This document shows positions 49,984 to 59,759 of a DNA stretch of 64,000 bases, piece by piece. The stretch's first letter is position 1. Every line of letters starts with the position of its first letter. Below the pieces are notes generated by a model, which made no database searches, was not told the origin of the DNA, and worked only from the letters and a program-made list of their open reading frames with translations. Source of the DNA: an uncultured Actinomycetes bacterium (lineage in GTDB: Bacteria > Actinomycetota > Actinomycetes > Actinomycetales > Microbacteriaceae); the NCBI GenBank assembly GCA_903920435.1, contig CAIXMB010000163.1, forward strand, positions 1-64,000, written 5' to 3'. The position numbers and the translations under genes are program-made.

Positions 49984-51183
49984 ATGGCCGCCGTCTGGGA
50001 TGAACTGACCGGGCAGGCCGACGCCATCGCGATCGTCGAGGCCGCGGCATCCGCGTCCGCGATCGGCGGCAGCGACGACTCGTCGATGACGCACTCGTGG
50101 CTCATCACGGGCCCGCCCGGGTCTGGCCGGTCCAACCTCGCCTACGCCTTCGCGACGGCGCTCCTGAGCCCCGGCAACCCGGAGGGCGACGCCGCCGCGG
50201 CACGCCAGGTCGCTGCGCGCACCCATCCCGACCTCGCCGTGCTCGCCACCGAGCGGGTCATCATCCCCATTGACGAGGTGCGCGAGCTCGTCGCCACATC
50301 GCAGTTCTCGCCGTCGGTGGCGCGCTTCCGGGTGATGATCATCGAAGACGCCGACCGGATGGTCGAGCGCACCTCCAACGTGCTGCTCAAGGCGCTCGAG
50401 GAGCCGCCGCCCCGCACGGTGTGGATCCTGTGCGCGCCGAGCGAGGCCGACCTCATCCCGACGATCCGCTCCCGCGTGCGCACCGTGCGGCTGCGCGTGC
50501 CCGACGTCGAGGAGGTCGCGGCGCTGCTCGAGCGCCGGGATGGCGTCGAGCCGGCCGTGGCGCTCCGGGCCGCGCGCGAGGCGCAGTCGCACATCGGCAT
50601 GGCCCATCGGCTCGCCACGAACGCCGAGGCACGGCAGCGGCGCGAGCGCACGCTCGACCTCGCGCTGGGCATCCGTTCGGTGTCGTCGGCGGTGCTCGCC
50701 GCCGCGTCGCTGCACGAGCTCGCGAAGGCCGATGCCGATGCGATCACCGAGGAGAAGGACTCTCAGGAGCGCGACGCCGCGCTTCGCTCGCTGGGCATCG
50801 AGCCGGGGGGCACCATTCCCGCCGCGCTCCGCAGCCAGCTCAAGACCCTCGACGAGGATCAGAAGCGCCGCGCCACCCGCAGCCTGCGCGACGGCATCGA
50901 CCGCATCCTCGTCGATCTGCTGTCGCTCTACCGCGACATCCTGCTGCTGCAGCTGGGTGCGCCGGGCGAGCCCATCAACGTGCGCATCCTCGACCGTCTC
51001 GAGGTGGCGGCGGCGGAGTGCACCCCGGTCGAGACCCTCGCCACCATGGATGCGATCGGCACGGCCCGCGAGCGCATCGAGAGCAACGTGTCGCCGACGC
51101 TCGCGCTCGAGGCGATGCTCGTCAGCGCAATCAGAAACAGTGCGATCAGAACCAGTGCCGTCAGGAATGGAACCGCCCGATGA
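49984..51183 (+). CDS. holB: DNA polymerase III subunit delta'
   Basis: WLITGPPGSGRSNLAYAFATALL; VMIIEDADRMVERTSNVLLKALEEPPPRTVWILC. Confidence 0.93.
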   Translation: MAAVWDELTGQADAIAIVEAAASASAIGGSDDSSMTHSWLITGPPGSGRSNLAYAFATALLSPGNPEGDAAAARQVAARTHPDLAVLATERVIIPIDEVRELVATSQFSPSVARFRVMIIEDADRMVERTSNVLLKALEEPPPRTVWILCAPSEADLIPTIRSRVRTVRLRVPDVEEVAALLERRDGVEPAVALRAAREAQSHIGMAHRLATNAEARQRRERTLDLALGIRSVSSAVLAAASLHELAKADADAITEEKDSQERDAALRSLGIEPGGTIPAALRSQLKTLDEDQKRRATRSLRDGIDRILVDLLSLYRDILLLQLGAPGEPINVRILDRLEVAAAECTPVETLATMDAIGTARERIESNVSPTLALEAMLVSAIRNSAIRTSAVRNGTAR

Positions 51184-52709
51184 AACGTCCGCTGGTCGCT
51201 GCCGCCCTCGCCCTGGCCGTCGTGCTGCCGCTCAGCGGGTGCATCTCGTGGTTCCTGCCGCCGACCGCCAGCTCGACCTCGACCCCGACGGGGGAGGACG
51301 TGCCCGCCGCCCTCGCGCCCTACTACGGCCAAGTGCTCACCTGGAAGAGCTGCAACGGCAGCATGCAGTGCTCGACCGCGAAGGCGCCCCTCGACTGGGC
51401 CGACCCGAGCGCGGGCGACATCGAGCTCGCCCTCATCCGCCACCCCGCGACGGGCACGCGCCTCGGCTCGCTGCTCGTCAACCCGGGCGGCCCCGGCGGC
51501 TCCGGCTTCGACTTCATCAAAGACAGCGTCGACTACGCCACGGATGCCCGCCTCCAGTCCAGCTTCGACATCGTGGGCTTCGACCCTCGCGGCGTGAACC
51601 GCTCCACCCCGGTCACGTGCTACCGCGACCCCGCCGAGCTCGACGCCTACCTCTACGACATCTACCCGGGAACGCCCGGCAGCGACGAGTGGCTCGCCGC
51701 CGCCAACGCGACCATGAAGGCGTTCGGCGAGCGGTGCCTCGAGCTCACCGGACCGCTGCTCGGCGACGTCGACACCCCGAGCGCCGCGCGCGACCTCGAC
51801 ATGCTGCGCGCCGCCCTCGGCGACACGACGCTGAACTACCTCGGCTACTCGTACGGCACGCTGCTCGGCCAGGTCTACGCGGAGCTGTTCCCCGGCAAGA
51901 CCGGCAGGCTCGTGCTGGACGGCGCCGTGGACCCTGCGGCGAGCGACTTCGACGGCACCGCGACGCAGGCCAAGGGCTTCGAGAGCGCCCTCACCGCGTT
52001 CCTCGAAGACTGCGCCGACCAAGACGACTGCCCGTTCACGGGCTCGACCGCGCAATCGCTCGCGACGATCCGCGCGCTGCTCGACAGCCTCGATGCGAGC
52101 CCCCTGCGCAGCACCACCGACGACCGCCAGCTCGGCAGCAGTGCCATGTTCATCGCGATCATCTACCCGCTCTACAACCAGGGCAGCTGGCCCACCTTGC
52201 GCCAGCTGTTCGCCGAGGTGTTCCAGGGCAACTCCGACCTCGCCTTCCGGTTGGCCGATGCGTACAACGGGCGCAACCCCGACGGCACGTACGAGAACAA
52301 CCAGACCGAGGCGTTCATCGCCATCAACTGCCTCGATGCGCACGGCGACGGCAACGTCGAGCAGATGCGCCAGGAGGCCGCCGAGCTCAAGAAGATCGCG
52401 CCCGTGTTCGGCCCGCAGATGTCGTGGGGTGGCACCGGATGCCCGAACTGGCCGGTAGCGGCCAAGCGCGACCGCGTGCCGATCGTGGCCGCCGGGTCGT
52501 CCGACATCCTCGTGGTGGGAACGACGAACGACCCCGCCACCCCGTACACGTGGGCGCAGACCGTCGCCGCGACCCTGCAGAACGGGCACTTGATCACGTA
52601 CACGGGCGAGGGGCACACCGCCTACAACAAGTCGAACTCGTGCGTGAACGACGCCGTCGACGACTACTTCATCGACGGAACAGTCCCCACCACCGACCCG
52701 CAGTGCTAG
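51180..52709 (+). CDS. Secreted alpha/beta hydrolase (tripeptidyl-aminopeptidase-like), paralog 1
   Basis: Lipobox-like LPLSGC; VNPGGPGGSGFDF; LNYLGYSYGTLLGQVYAELFP; C-terminal GHTAYNKSNSCVNDAVDDYF. Confidence 0.88.
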   Translation: MKRPLVAAALALAVVLPLSGCISWFLPPTASSTSTPTGEDVPAALAPYYGQVLTWKSCNGSMQCSTAKAPLDWADPSAGDIELALIRHPATGTRLGSLLVNPGGPGGSGFDFIKDSVDYATDARLQSSFDIVGFDPRGVNRSTPVTCYRDPAELDAYLYDIYPGTPGSDEWLAAANATMKAFGERCLELTGPLLGDVDTPSAARDLDMLRAALGDTTLNYLGYSYGTLLGQVYAELFPGKTGRLVLDGAVDPAASDFDGTATQAKGFESALTAFLEDCADQDDCPFTGSTAQSLATIRALLDSLDASPLRSTTDDRQLGSSAMFIAIIYPLYNQGSWPTLRQLFAEVFQGNSDLAFRLADAYNGRNPDGTYENNQTEAFIAINCLDAHGDGNVEQMRQEAAELKKIAPVFGPQMSWGGTGCPNWPVAAKRDRVPIVAAGSSDILVVGTTNDPATPYTWAQTVAATLQNGHLITYTGEGHTAYNKSNSCVNDAVDDYFIDGTVPTTDPQC

Positions 52710-52744
52710 TGCCCCGCCGGGAGGCGCCCCGCTAGGCTCGCTTC

Positions 52745-54289
52745 GTGGCCATGGCAAACCTGATCCGTTCTCGCGCCCCCTTCGTCGTGGGCGCCACCGC
52801 GCTCGTGCTCCTGATGTCCGGTTGCTTCTTCGGGGTGCCGAAGCCGACGACCGTGACGCCGGACTCCGACGTCTCGGCGGAACTCGCGCCGTACTACCAG
52901 CAGCAGGTCACCTGGAAGGACTGCGGCAACGGTGCCCAGTGCGCGACCGTGATCGCGCCGATGGACTGGGCCAACCCGTCGTCCGACACCGATATCACCC
53001 TCGCCCTTGCCCGGCACGGCGCTAAGGGCACCAAGCTCGGCTCGCTCTTCGTTAACCCGGGCGGCCCCGGGGCATCCGGCTACGACCTCGTGCATGACGA
53101 CGTCGACTTCGCCGTCGATAAGACTCTGCAGCAGAACTTCGACGTCATCGGTTGGGACCCCCGCGGGGTCGGGCGCTCGACCCCCGTCACCTGCTACGAC
53201 GCCCCCGAGCTCGACAACTACATCTACGGGCTGCCCGCAGACCCGGTCGGCAGTGACGCGTGGCTCGCCGAGGTGACCCAGAGCGCCGTGGACTTCGGCC
53301 AGGCGTGCCTCGAGAACACGGGCCCGGTGCTGCAGTTCATCGACACCCAGAGCACCGTGCACGACCTCGACATGCTTCGGTCGATCGTCGGCGACAAGAA
53401 GCTCAACTACCTCGGCTACTCGTACGGCAGCGACATCGGCTCGTACTACATCGAGAATTTCCCCGACAAGGTCGGCCGCATCGTGCTCGACGGTGCCACC
53501 GACTCGTCGATCTCGGTGTTCGAGGTGGGGCTCGTGCAGACCGCGGGCTTCCAACTCGCGCTGGAGAACTACATCACCGCGTGCCCGACGATGTTCCCCG
53601 ACGACTGCCCGTTCCTCGACGGCAAGGATGCGGCGCTCGCCACGATCCGCGGGCTGTACGACCGGTACGACGCGACCCCGGTCGAGGCGCCCGACGGCCG
53701 CATGATGGACGCCGGCGTGCTCGACACCGCGATGAGCATGGCGCTCTACTCGCAGGACTCGTGGAGCTTCCTCAACGACCTCTTCACCGAGGCCGAGCAG
53801 GGCGTCACCGACACGGCGTTCTTCCTGGCCGACTACTACTACGGCCGCGACTCCGACGGCACGTACGCCGACAACTCGCTCGAGGCGTTCATCGCGATCT
53901 ACTGCGTGGACTACCCGGTGGAGACCGACCCCGCGGTGCTCGCGCAGCAAGAGGTCGAACTGCAGGCGGCATCCCCGACGACGTACCGGGCGTTCCCGCC
54001 CACCGGCGACCTCACCTGCGGCAACTGGCCGTACAAGTACACCGGTCCGCCGCTGACCGAGCTCACCGGCAAGGGCGCCCCCGACGTGCTCATCGTCTCG
54101 ACGACGGGCGACCCTGCGACGCCGTACCAGTGGGGTGTCGCCCTGTCGAAGCAGCTCGAGAGCGCCCACCTCATCACCTACAACGGCGAGGGGCACACGG
54201 CGTACAACAAGTCGAACTCGTGCGTGGATGACGCCGTCGACGACTACTTCACGAAGGGAACGGTCCCCGCGGCCGACCCCAACTGCTGA
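52745..54289 (+). CDS. Secreted alpha/beta hydrolase (tripeptidyl-aminopeptidase-like), paralog 2
   Basis: Lipobox-like LLMSGC; VNPGGPGASGYDL; LNYLGYSYGSDIGSYYIENFP; GHTAYNKSNSCVDDAVDDYF. Confidence 0.88.
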   Translation: MAMANLIRSRAPFVVGATALVLLMSGCFFGVPKPTTVTPDSDVSAELAPYYQQQVTWKDCGNGAQCATVIAPMDWANPSSDTDITLALARHGAKGTKLGSLFVNPGGPGASGYDLVHDDVDFAVDKTLQQNFDVIGWDPRGVGRSTPVTCYDAPELDNYIYGLPADPVGSDAWLAEVTQSAVDFGQACLENTGPVLQFIDTQSTVHDLDMLRSIVGDKKLNYLGYSYGSDIGSYYIENFPDKVGRIVLDGATDSSISVFEVGLVQTAGFQLALENYITACPTMFPDDCPFLDGKDAALATIRGLYDRYDATPVEAPDGRMMDAGVLDTAMSMALYSQDSWSFLNDLFTEAEQGVTDTAFFLADYYYGRDSDGTYADNSLEAFIAIYCVDYPVETDPAVLAQQEVELQAASPTTYRAFPPTGDLTCGNWPYKYTGPPLTELTGKGAPDVLIVSTTGDPATPYQWGVALSKQLESAHLITYNGEGHTAYNKSNSCVDDAVDDYFTKGTVPAADPNC

Positions 54290-54297
54290 GCGCAATT

Positions 54298-54312
54298 TTG
54301 CAGACTGTGCAA
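54298..54312. promoter_or_regulatory. Putative TetR operator
   Basis: TTGCA-GACTG-TGCAA ending 11 nt upstream of the TetR GTG. Confidence 0.5.
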
Positions 54313-54323
54313 GAATAGTTGAC

Positions 54324-54959
54324 GTGACCATCGATACCGCCGAACCCGGGCTGCGCGAGCGCAAGCGCCTCGCCACCCGGCGCGCGATCCAGGTCGCGGT
54401 GCTCGAACTGCTCGCCGAGCGCGGGCTCGACGGCGTGACCGTCGACGACATCAGCCGCGAGGCAGACATCTCGCCGCGCACCTTCTTCAACTACTTCGCC
54501 TCCAAAGAAGAGGCGATGATCGGCGACTCGCCCGAGTTGCCCGAGCAGGTCTATCTCGACGGGTTCCTCGACGGCCACGGCACCGTGCTCGACGACCTCG
54601 CCGTGCTGCTGCGCCATGCCGGCGACCGCTCGACGACGGATGCCGAGATGCTGCAGCTGAGGCACCGGCTCGTCAAGCAGTACCCCCAGCTCTTCGCCAT
54701 GCGCATGGCCTCGTTGCGCGCGTTCGAGGAGAGCGTGGGCGAGGTCGTCGCGCAACGCCTCGCCCGTGACGAGCCCGCGCTCGCCGCCGACCCCGAGGCG
54801 CGCGCGAGCAAGGCGCGGCTCATCACCCTCGTCGCATTCGCCGCGATGAAGCACGCGTGGGCCGCCTGGGCGCACAGTGAGCGGCCCGGACTCCTGGGCG
54901 ATCGGCTCGACGACTCGTTCACGCAACTCCGCGACCTGTTTGCGTCGGAGCATCCCTGA
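54324..54959 (+). CDS. TetR-family transcriptional regulator (GTG start)
   Basis: RKRLATRRAIQVAVLELLAERGLDGVTVDDISREADISPRTFFNYFASKEEAM. Confidence 0.92.
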   Translation: MTIDTAEPGLRERKRLATRRAIQVAVLELLAERGLDGVTVDDISREADISPRTFFNYFASKEEAMIGDSPELPEQVYLDGFLDGHGTVLDDLAVLLRHAGDRSTTDAEMLQLRHRLVKQYPQLFAMRMASLRAFEESVGEVVAQRLARDEPALAADPEARASKARLITLVAFAAMKHAWAAWAHSERPGLLGDRLDDSFTQLRDLFASEHP

Positions 54960-55002
54960 TCATCGGCTAAGCTTTCATGCTGTGCCTCGGGAAACCGGGC
55001 CC

Positions 55003-55075
55003 GCCGCCTTAGCTCAGTCGGTAGAGCATCTCACTCGTAATGAGAAGGTCAAGAGTTCGATTCTCTTAGGCGGCT
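55003..55075 (+). tRNA. tRNA-Thr (anticodon CGT), CCA not encoded
   Basis: Cloverleaf folds by hand: acceptor GCCGCCT/AGGCGGC, D stem GCTC/GAGC, anticodon stem TCTCA/TGAGA with loop CTCGTAA, T stem AAGAG/CTCTT. Confidence 0.95.
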
Positions 55076-55241
55076 CCGTATTTATGGCGCGACCTTCGCA
55101 CGCTTGCGCTGCAGGCCATGCGGACCTTGTGACCGGAGGCGGTGACCGCGGCGGGCGCATGACGTCAGAGGGTCCGCACGGGCATCCGGTGAGCGCGAAG
55201 CTGCGCGGCATCCGCCAATCGTGTCCTCCATAGTGCGGACA

Positions 55242-55294
55242 GGGGTACAGGATCGTGCCCCCAGTGTGCGGGTGAACACACTCGTTTGTACCCC
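55242..55294. promoter_or_regulatory. 8-bp inverted arms upstream of a putative promoter
   Basis: GGGGTACA (55242-55249) / TGTACCCC (55287-55294). Confidence 0.45.
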
Positions 55295-55301
55295 CGTTCG
55301 C

Positions 55302-55330
55302 TTGCCGGGTACCCCGGGCGGCCCTACGTT
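55302..55330 (+). promoter_or_regulatory. Putative promoter for secreted CAP-like protein
   Basis: TTGCCG (55302-55307) - 17 nt - TACGTT (55325-55330). Confidence 0.45.
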
Positions 55331-55379
55331 TAGTCGCAGAAACACCAAAGGGGCGATCGCCCGTGGCCCGGGGGTACTG

Positions 55380-56228
55380 ATGAAGAGAATCGCGTTCCTC
55401 GCGACGCTCTTCACAGCCGTGCTCGTGATCGTCCTTCCCTTCGTGGGTGGTGGCGGACCGGGACTCACGTCCCAGGCAGTTGCCGATTCGGGTTCGGCAA
55501 CCCCGCTCCTCGCCTCGATGACCGCTCCGGTGGCCGCGCCGGTGGTCGAAGCGCCTCGGGTGGCGCTCGCGACCACCGTGCGCGTCACGGACGACTACGC
55601 GCAGGCCCAGGCCGAGGCCGAGAAGGTCGCGCTCACCCAGGACTGGGAGCACATCGCGCAGAAGCCGGTGCCCAAGCCGGTCGTCGTGATCCTCGAAGAC
55701 GGATCGGTGGACCGCCGCACCCTCCTCGCCTCGCAGGGGCTGGCGTGCCCGACGGATGCCGGCGGCAGCGTCGGGGGAGCACCCGCCGCCTACTCCGCCC
55801 AGGGCGTTCCGGGCACGACGTCGGACGACCTCGCGTCGTTCGCCTCCACGTACAACGCGATCCGGATCGAGAACTGCCTCGACCCGATCCCGTACGGCAA
55901 CTTCTTCTACGACTCCTGCATGGAGGCCCGCCTGTTCTGGATGGCGGAGTCGCCGAGCCCCGATCCGCTCGACGCGTGGGGCCACATGGGCTCGGTGCGC
56001 ATCGACGGTGTTCCCAGCACGGGCTGCGACGGAAACCTCGCGGGCGGCTCGGGCAACACGGGCTCGACCGTCGCGAGCAAGTGGTGGTACTCGCTGGCGC
56101 ACCGCGCCTCCCTGTACCGACCCGGTGACGACGTCGGCGGGGCGTGCATCGCGTTCGCGATGACCCACGGCGGCATCGACGAGCCCTACGACTTCGCGCG
56201 GGCCGCGGCCCGCTGGGTGAGCTGCTAG
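55380..56228 (+). CDS. Secreted protein with divergent CAP-like C-terminal region
   Basis: Signal peptide MKRIAFLATLFTAVLVIVLPFV; WGHMGSVRIDG..NTGSTVASKWWYSLAHRASLYRPGDDVGGACIAF. Confidence 0.65.
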   Translation: MKRIAFLATLFTAVLVIVLPFVGGGGPGLTSQAVADSGSATPLLASMTAPVAAPVVEAPRVALATTVRVTDDYAQAQAEAEKVALTQDWEHIAQKPVPKPVVVILEDGSVDRRTLLASQGLACPTDAGGSVGGAPAAYSAQGVPGTTSDDLASFASTYNAIRIENCLDPIPYGNFFYDSCMEARLFWMAESPSPDPLDAWGHMGSVRIDGVPSTGCDGNLAGGSGNTGSTVASKWWYSLAHRASLYRPGDDVGGACIAFAMTHGGIDEPYDFARAAARWVSC

Positions 56229-56249
56229 CTCCGCCGGTATCATTGGCGG

Positions 56250-57722
56250 GTGACGGATTCGCACGACCAGCCCACCGAGGTGTTCAGCCGCCGCGCCGCA
56301 CGTGAGGGCGCCGCGAAGCCGAAGGCGGCGCCTGCCGGGGGCATCCGGGCCGTCATCGCGAAGCACCCCACGGCATGGCTGTTCTCGGCGCTCGGCGTCG
56401 TCTTCCTGCTCCTGGCGACGGGCTCGGTCTTCGCCGGCATCGCCTCCGGGTCCGGCCAGGTGGAGGCAGTGCCGCTGCCCACCGAGAGTGCACCGCCACC
56501 GCGCCCGCAGCCGAGCGCAGTACCGGCCGGCACGCACCTGCGCACGTGCAGCATCGCCTCCGCCGCTGCGCTGCCCGACCTCGGTACCCTCGCCGCCTCG
56601 GTGGTCAACGCGTCGACGGGCGAGACGCTCTTCGACCGCGCTGCGACGACACCGTCGACGCCGGCGAACGTCAACCAGCTGCTGGCCGCGGCGAACGCCA
56701 TCAAGATCCTGGGTGCCGGCACCCAGCTGTCGACGCGGGTGATTGACGGGTCGTCAGAGGGCACGATAGTGCTCGTGGGCGGCGGCGACCCCACTCTCGC
56801 CACGACCTCGAGCAGCGTGTACGACGGCGCCCCGCTCATCTCCGACCTGGCGACATCGGCGATGGCCGCGTACACGGCGAAGCACCCGGGCAAGCCCGTG
56901 ACCAACATCGTTCTCGACACCTCGCTGTGGAACGCGGCGGACAACTGGGATGAGTCGTGGCCCAGCTCCGAGCGCGCGAACGGCTACATGCCCTACATCG
57001 TGCCGCTCATGGTGGACGGCGACCGCGACGATCCGTCCGACCCGGAGAGCGCGCGCGGGGAGGACCCGGTGTCGCGCGCCGGCCAGGCCTTCGCCGCCGC
57101 CGCGGGCCTCAAGAACGTCACGTTCTCGTCGGGCTCGGCGACATCGGCCACGGTGCTCGCCGAGGTCAAGTCGCAGCCGATCAGCACGCTCGTCGGCCAG
57201 ATGCTCCTCAACGGCGACAACGCGCTCGCCGAGATGCTCACGCGGGTCGCATCGAAGACCGCTGGCTTCGGCGGCTCATCGGCGTCGATCGGCCAGATGA
57301 TCCCGCTCACGATGAAGGATCTCGGGCTCGACGCCACCGGGCTCATCTCGAAGGACGGCTCGGGTGAGAGCCCCAGCAACTCCGTACCGCCGGCGCTCGT
57401 CTCCCAGCTCCTCGTCAAGGTCGTCGCCAACAGCGACGGGCTCGGCGCCATCTACGCAGGGATGGCCGTGGCAGGCCAGTCGGGCAACCTGTACGACAGG
57501 TTCACCGGCAACAACGCGGTAGCCGCCGGCAAGGTGGCCGGCGTGACCGGATGGATCACGAACGCACGCTCTCTCGCTGGAGTCATCAACGCCCCCGACG
57601 GCACCCAGCTCGCCTTCGCCTTCTACGGGCTCGGCGACGCGATCTCCACCGACACCAAGGAAGCGCTCGACACGCTCGCCACCGCCGCGTACACCTGCGG
57701 CAACAACCTGTCCAACAACTGA
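56250..57722 (+). CDS. PBP4/DacB-family (D-Ala-D-Ala carboxypeptidase-like) protein, probably inactive
   Basis: DPTLATTSS; LLNGDNALAEML; DGSGESPSNSVPPALVSQLL; catalytic motifs substituted (see findings). Confidence 0.85.
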   Translation: MTDSHDQPTEVFSRRAAREGAAKPKAAPAGGIRAVIAKHPTAWLFSALGVVFLLLATGSVFAGIASGSGQVEAVPLPTESAPPPRPQPSAVPAGTHLRTCSIASAAALPDLGTLAASVVNASTGETLFDRAATTPSTPANVNQLLAAANAIKILGAGTQLSTRVIDGSSEGTIVLVGGGDPTLATTSSSVYDGAPLISDLATSAMAAYTAKHPGKPVTNIVLDTSLWNAADNWDESWPSSERANGYMPYIVPLMVDGDRDDPSDPESARGEDPVSRAGQAFAAAAGLKNVTFSSGSATSATVLAEVKSQPISTLVGQMLLNGDNALAEMLTRVASKTAGFGGSSASIGQMIPLTMKDLGLDATGLISKDGSGESPSNSVPPALVSQLLVKVVANSDGLGAIYAGMAVAGQSGNLYDRFTGNNAVAAGKVAGVTGWITNARSLAGVINAPDGTQLAFAFYGLGDAISTDTKEALDTLATAAYTCGNNLSNN

Positions 57723-57738
57723 TCCGACGGGAGGGGTC

Positions 57739-58317
57739 GTGACCTCGGCACTCTTCATCATCGATGTGCAGAACGACTTCACCGAGGGCGGTGCCCTCGG
57801 TGTCGAGGGCGGGTCCGCCGTTGCTGCGGGGATAGCGTCACTGCTCGCCGAACATCCGGACCGCTACGACTACGTCTTCGCCTCGCGCGACTGGCACGAC
57901 GGCGACAACGACAACGGCGGCCATTTCGCGGTCGCGCCGGACTTCGTGGACTCGTGGCCCGAGCACTGCGTCGCGGGCACCGTGGGCGCCGAGTACCACC
58001 CGGCGCTCGACCCGTCGGCGGTCGACGTGCACGTGCGCAAGGGGCAGGGCAAGCCCGCGTACTCGATCTTCGAGGGTGTGACGGATGAGGGCGAGACGGT
58101 TCCCGCCGCCCTCGATCGGCTCGGCATCACCGACGTCGACGTCGCGGGGATCGCCACCGACTACTGCGTCCTCGCCTCGGCGCTCGACACTCTCGAGTCG
58201 GGCCGCACGGTGCGCGTGCTCACCGATCTCGTCGCGGGAGTCGCTGCCGAGTCGAGCGCAGCGGCGCTCGTCACGCTCGACGCCGCGGGTGCGGAGATCG
58301 TCGAGGCCGGCGGCTAG
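57739..58317 (+). CDS. pncA: Nicotinamidase/isochorismatase family protein (GTG start)
   Basis: ALFIIDVQNDFTEGGALGVEGG; FASRDWHDGDNDNGGHF; VAGIATDYCVLASALD. Confidence 0.9.
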   Translation: MTSALFIIDVQNDFTEGGALGVEGGSAVAAGIASLLAEHPDRYDYVFASRDWHDGDNDNGGHFAVAPDFVDSWPEHCVAGTVGAEYHPALDPSAVDVHVRKGQGKPAYSIFEGVTDEGETVPAALDRLGITDVDVAGIATDYCVLASALDTLESGRTVRVLTDLVAGVAAESSAAALVTLDAAGAEIVEAGG

Positions 58318-59759
58318 TACCCGAAGTGGAGCCAGACCGACTTGGTCTCGGTGTAGGCGTCGATCGCCCACGGCCCCATCTCGCGGCCCCAGCCCGAGGC
58401 CTTGTAGCCGCCCCACGGAGCGGCCATGTCGGGGATCGAGGGCATGTTCACGAAGACGGCCCCCGCCTTGATGCCGTTGGCGAGGCGCTGCGAGGTGGCG
58501 ATGTCGCGAGTCCAGATCGTGGCGGCGAGGCCGTACTCCGTGTCGTTCGCGCGCGCGATGAGCGAGTCCAGCTCGTCGGCGTCGTCGTAGGCGAGCACCG
58601 AGAGCACGGGGCCGAAGATCTCGTCGTGGGCGATGGTCATGGCATCCGTGACGCCGCTGAAGACCGTCGGCTCGAAGAAGTAGCCCGCGCCGTCGATGGG
58701 CTTGCCGCCCGTGACGACCTCGGCGCCCTCGGCCCTGCCGGTCGCGACCAGGCGCTCGACGTGCTCGCAGTGCTTGCCCGATACCAGCGGGCCGAGCTGC
58801 TTGGTCTCGTCGAGGCCCGACCCGACCGAGAGCCCGGCGACGCCGCTCGCGAGCTTGTCGACGAACTCCTGCTCGCGGCGGCGGTCGACGTAGAACCGCG
58901 TGTATGCGGCACAGACCTGCCCGCTGTTGAGCACGCTCCCGGCGATGTTGCCGGCGACCGCGGCGTCGATGTCGGCGTCGGCGGCGATGATGCTCGGGGC
59001 CTTGCCGCCGAGCTCGAGGGTGAGCCGCTTGAGGTTGGAGTCCGCACTCGCGCGCGTGATGATGCGGCCGACGTTCGTGGAGCCCGTGTACGACAGGTGG
59101 TCGATGCCCATGTGCGCGCTGAGCAGCGCCCCGGTCGTGTGGTCTCCCGTCACGAGGTTCACGACGCCCTTTGGGAACCCCGCCTCCTCGATGAGCTCGA
59201 TGAGTCGGATGCTCGTGAGCGGCGTCACCTCCGAGGGCTTGATCAGCACCGTGTTGCCGGTCGCCAGAGCCGGGGCCAGCTTCCACGCGAGGATCATGAG
59301 CGGGAAGTTCCACGGCAGCACGAGGGCGTTGACACCGATCGGCTCCCTGCGCGTGTAGTGCAGGGTGTCGGGGAACGAGATCGGGTTGGTGGTGCCCTGG
59401 ATCTTCGTGACCCAGCCGGCGTAGTAGCGGAAGTGCTCGGCGGCGCCCGTGACGCTCACCATGCGCGAGATGCCGATGGGCTGGCCCTGATCGCGGGTCT
59501 CGAGGGCGGCGAGCTCCTCGTGGTGCGCGTCGATGAGGTCGGCGAGCCGGAACAGCAGGGCGGCGCGCTGCACCGGCAGGAGCGCCGCCCAGTCCGACCG
59601 GTCGAGCGCGATGCGGGCCGCCGCGACCGCCGCATCGATCTCGGAGGAGGTGGCGCTGGGCACCTCGTCGATGACCTCTTCGGTCGCCGGGTCGATCGTG
59701 GGGATCGTCGCCCCCGCGGACTCCACCCATTCGCCGTCGATGTAGAGGCGTGTGGTCAT
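58314..59759 (-). CDS. Aldehyde dehydrogenase (NAD(P)+)
   Basis: PWNFPLMILAWKLAPALATGNTVLIKPSE; LELGGKAPSII; NSGQVCAAYTRFYVD. Confidence 0.94.
   Translation of the reverse strand: MTTRLYIDGEWVESAGATIPTIDPATEEVIDEVPSATSSEIDAAVAAARIALDRSDWAALLPVQRAALLFRLADLIDAHHEELAALETRDQGQPIGISRMVSVTGAAEHFRYYAGWVTKIQGTTNPISFPDTLHYTRREPIGVNALVLPWNFPLMILAWKLAPALATGNTVLIKPSEVTPLTSIRLIELIEEAGFPKGVVNLVTGDHTTGALLSAHMGIDHLSYTGSTNVGRIITRASADSNLKRLTLELGGKAPSIIAADADIDAAVAGNIAGSVLNSGQVCAAYTRFYVDRRREQEFVDKLASGVAGLSVGSGLDETKQLGPLVSGKHCEHVERLVATGRAEGAEVVTGGKPIDGAGYFFEPTVFSGVTDAMTIAHDEIFGPVLSVLAYDDADELDSLIARANDTEYGLAATIWTRDIATSQRLANGIKAGAVFVNMPSIPDMAAPWGGYKASGWGREMGPWAIDAYTETKSVWLHFGY

Noticed and set aside
55076-55240. 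tRNA-Thr 3' end as an attachment site
   Set aside because: No repeat of the tRNA 3' end and no integrase nearby.
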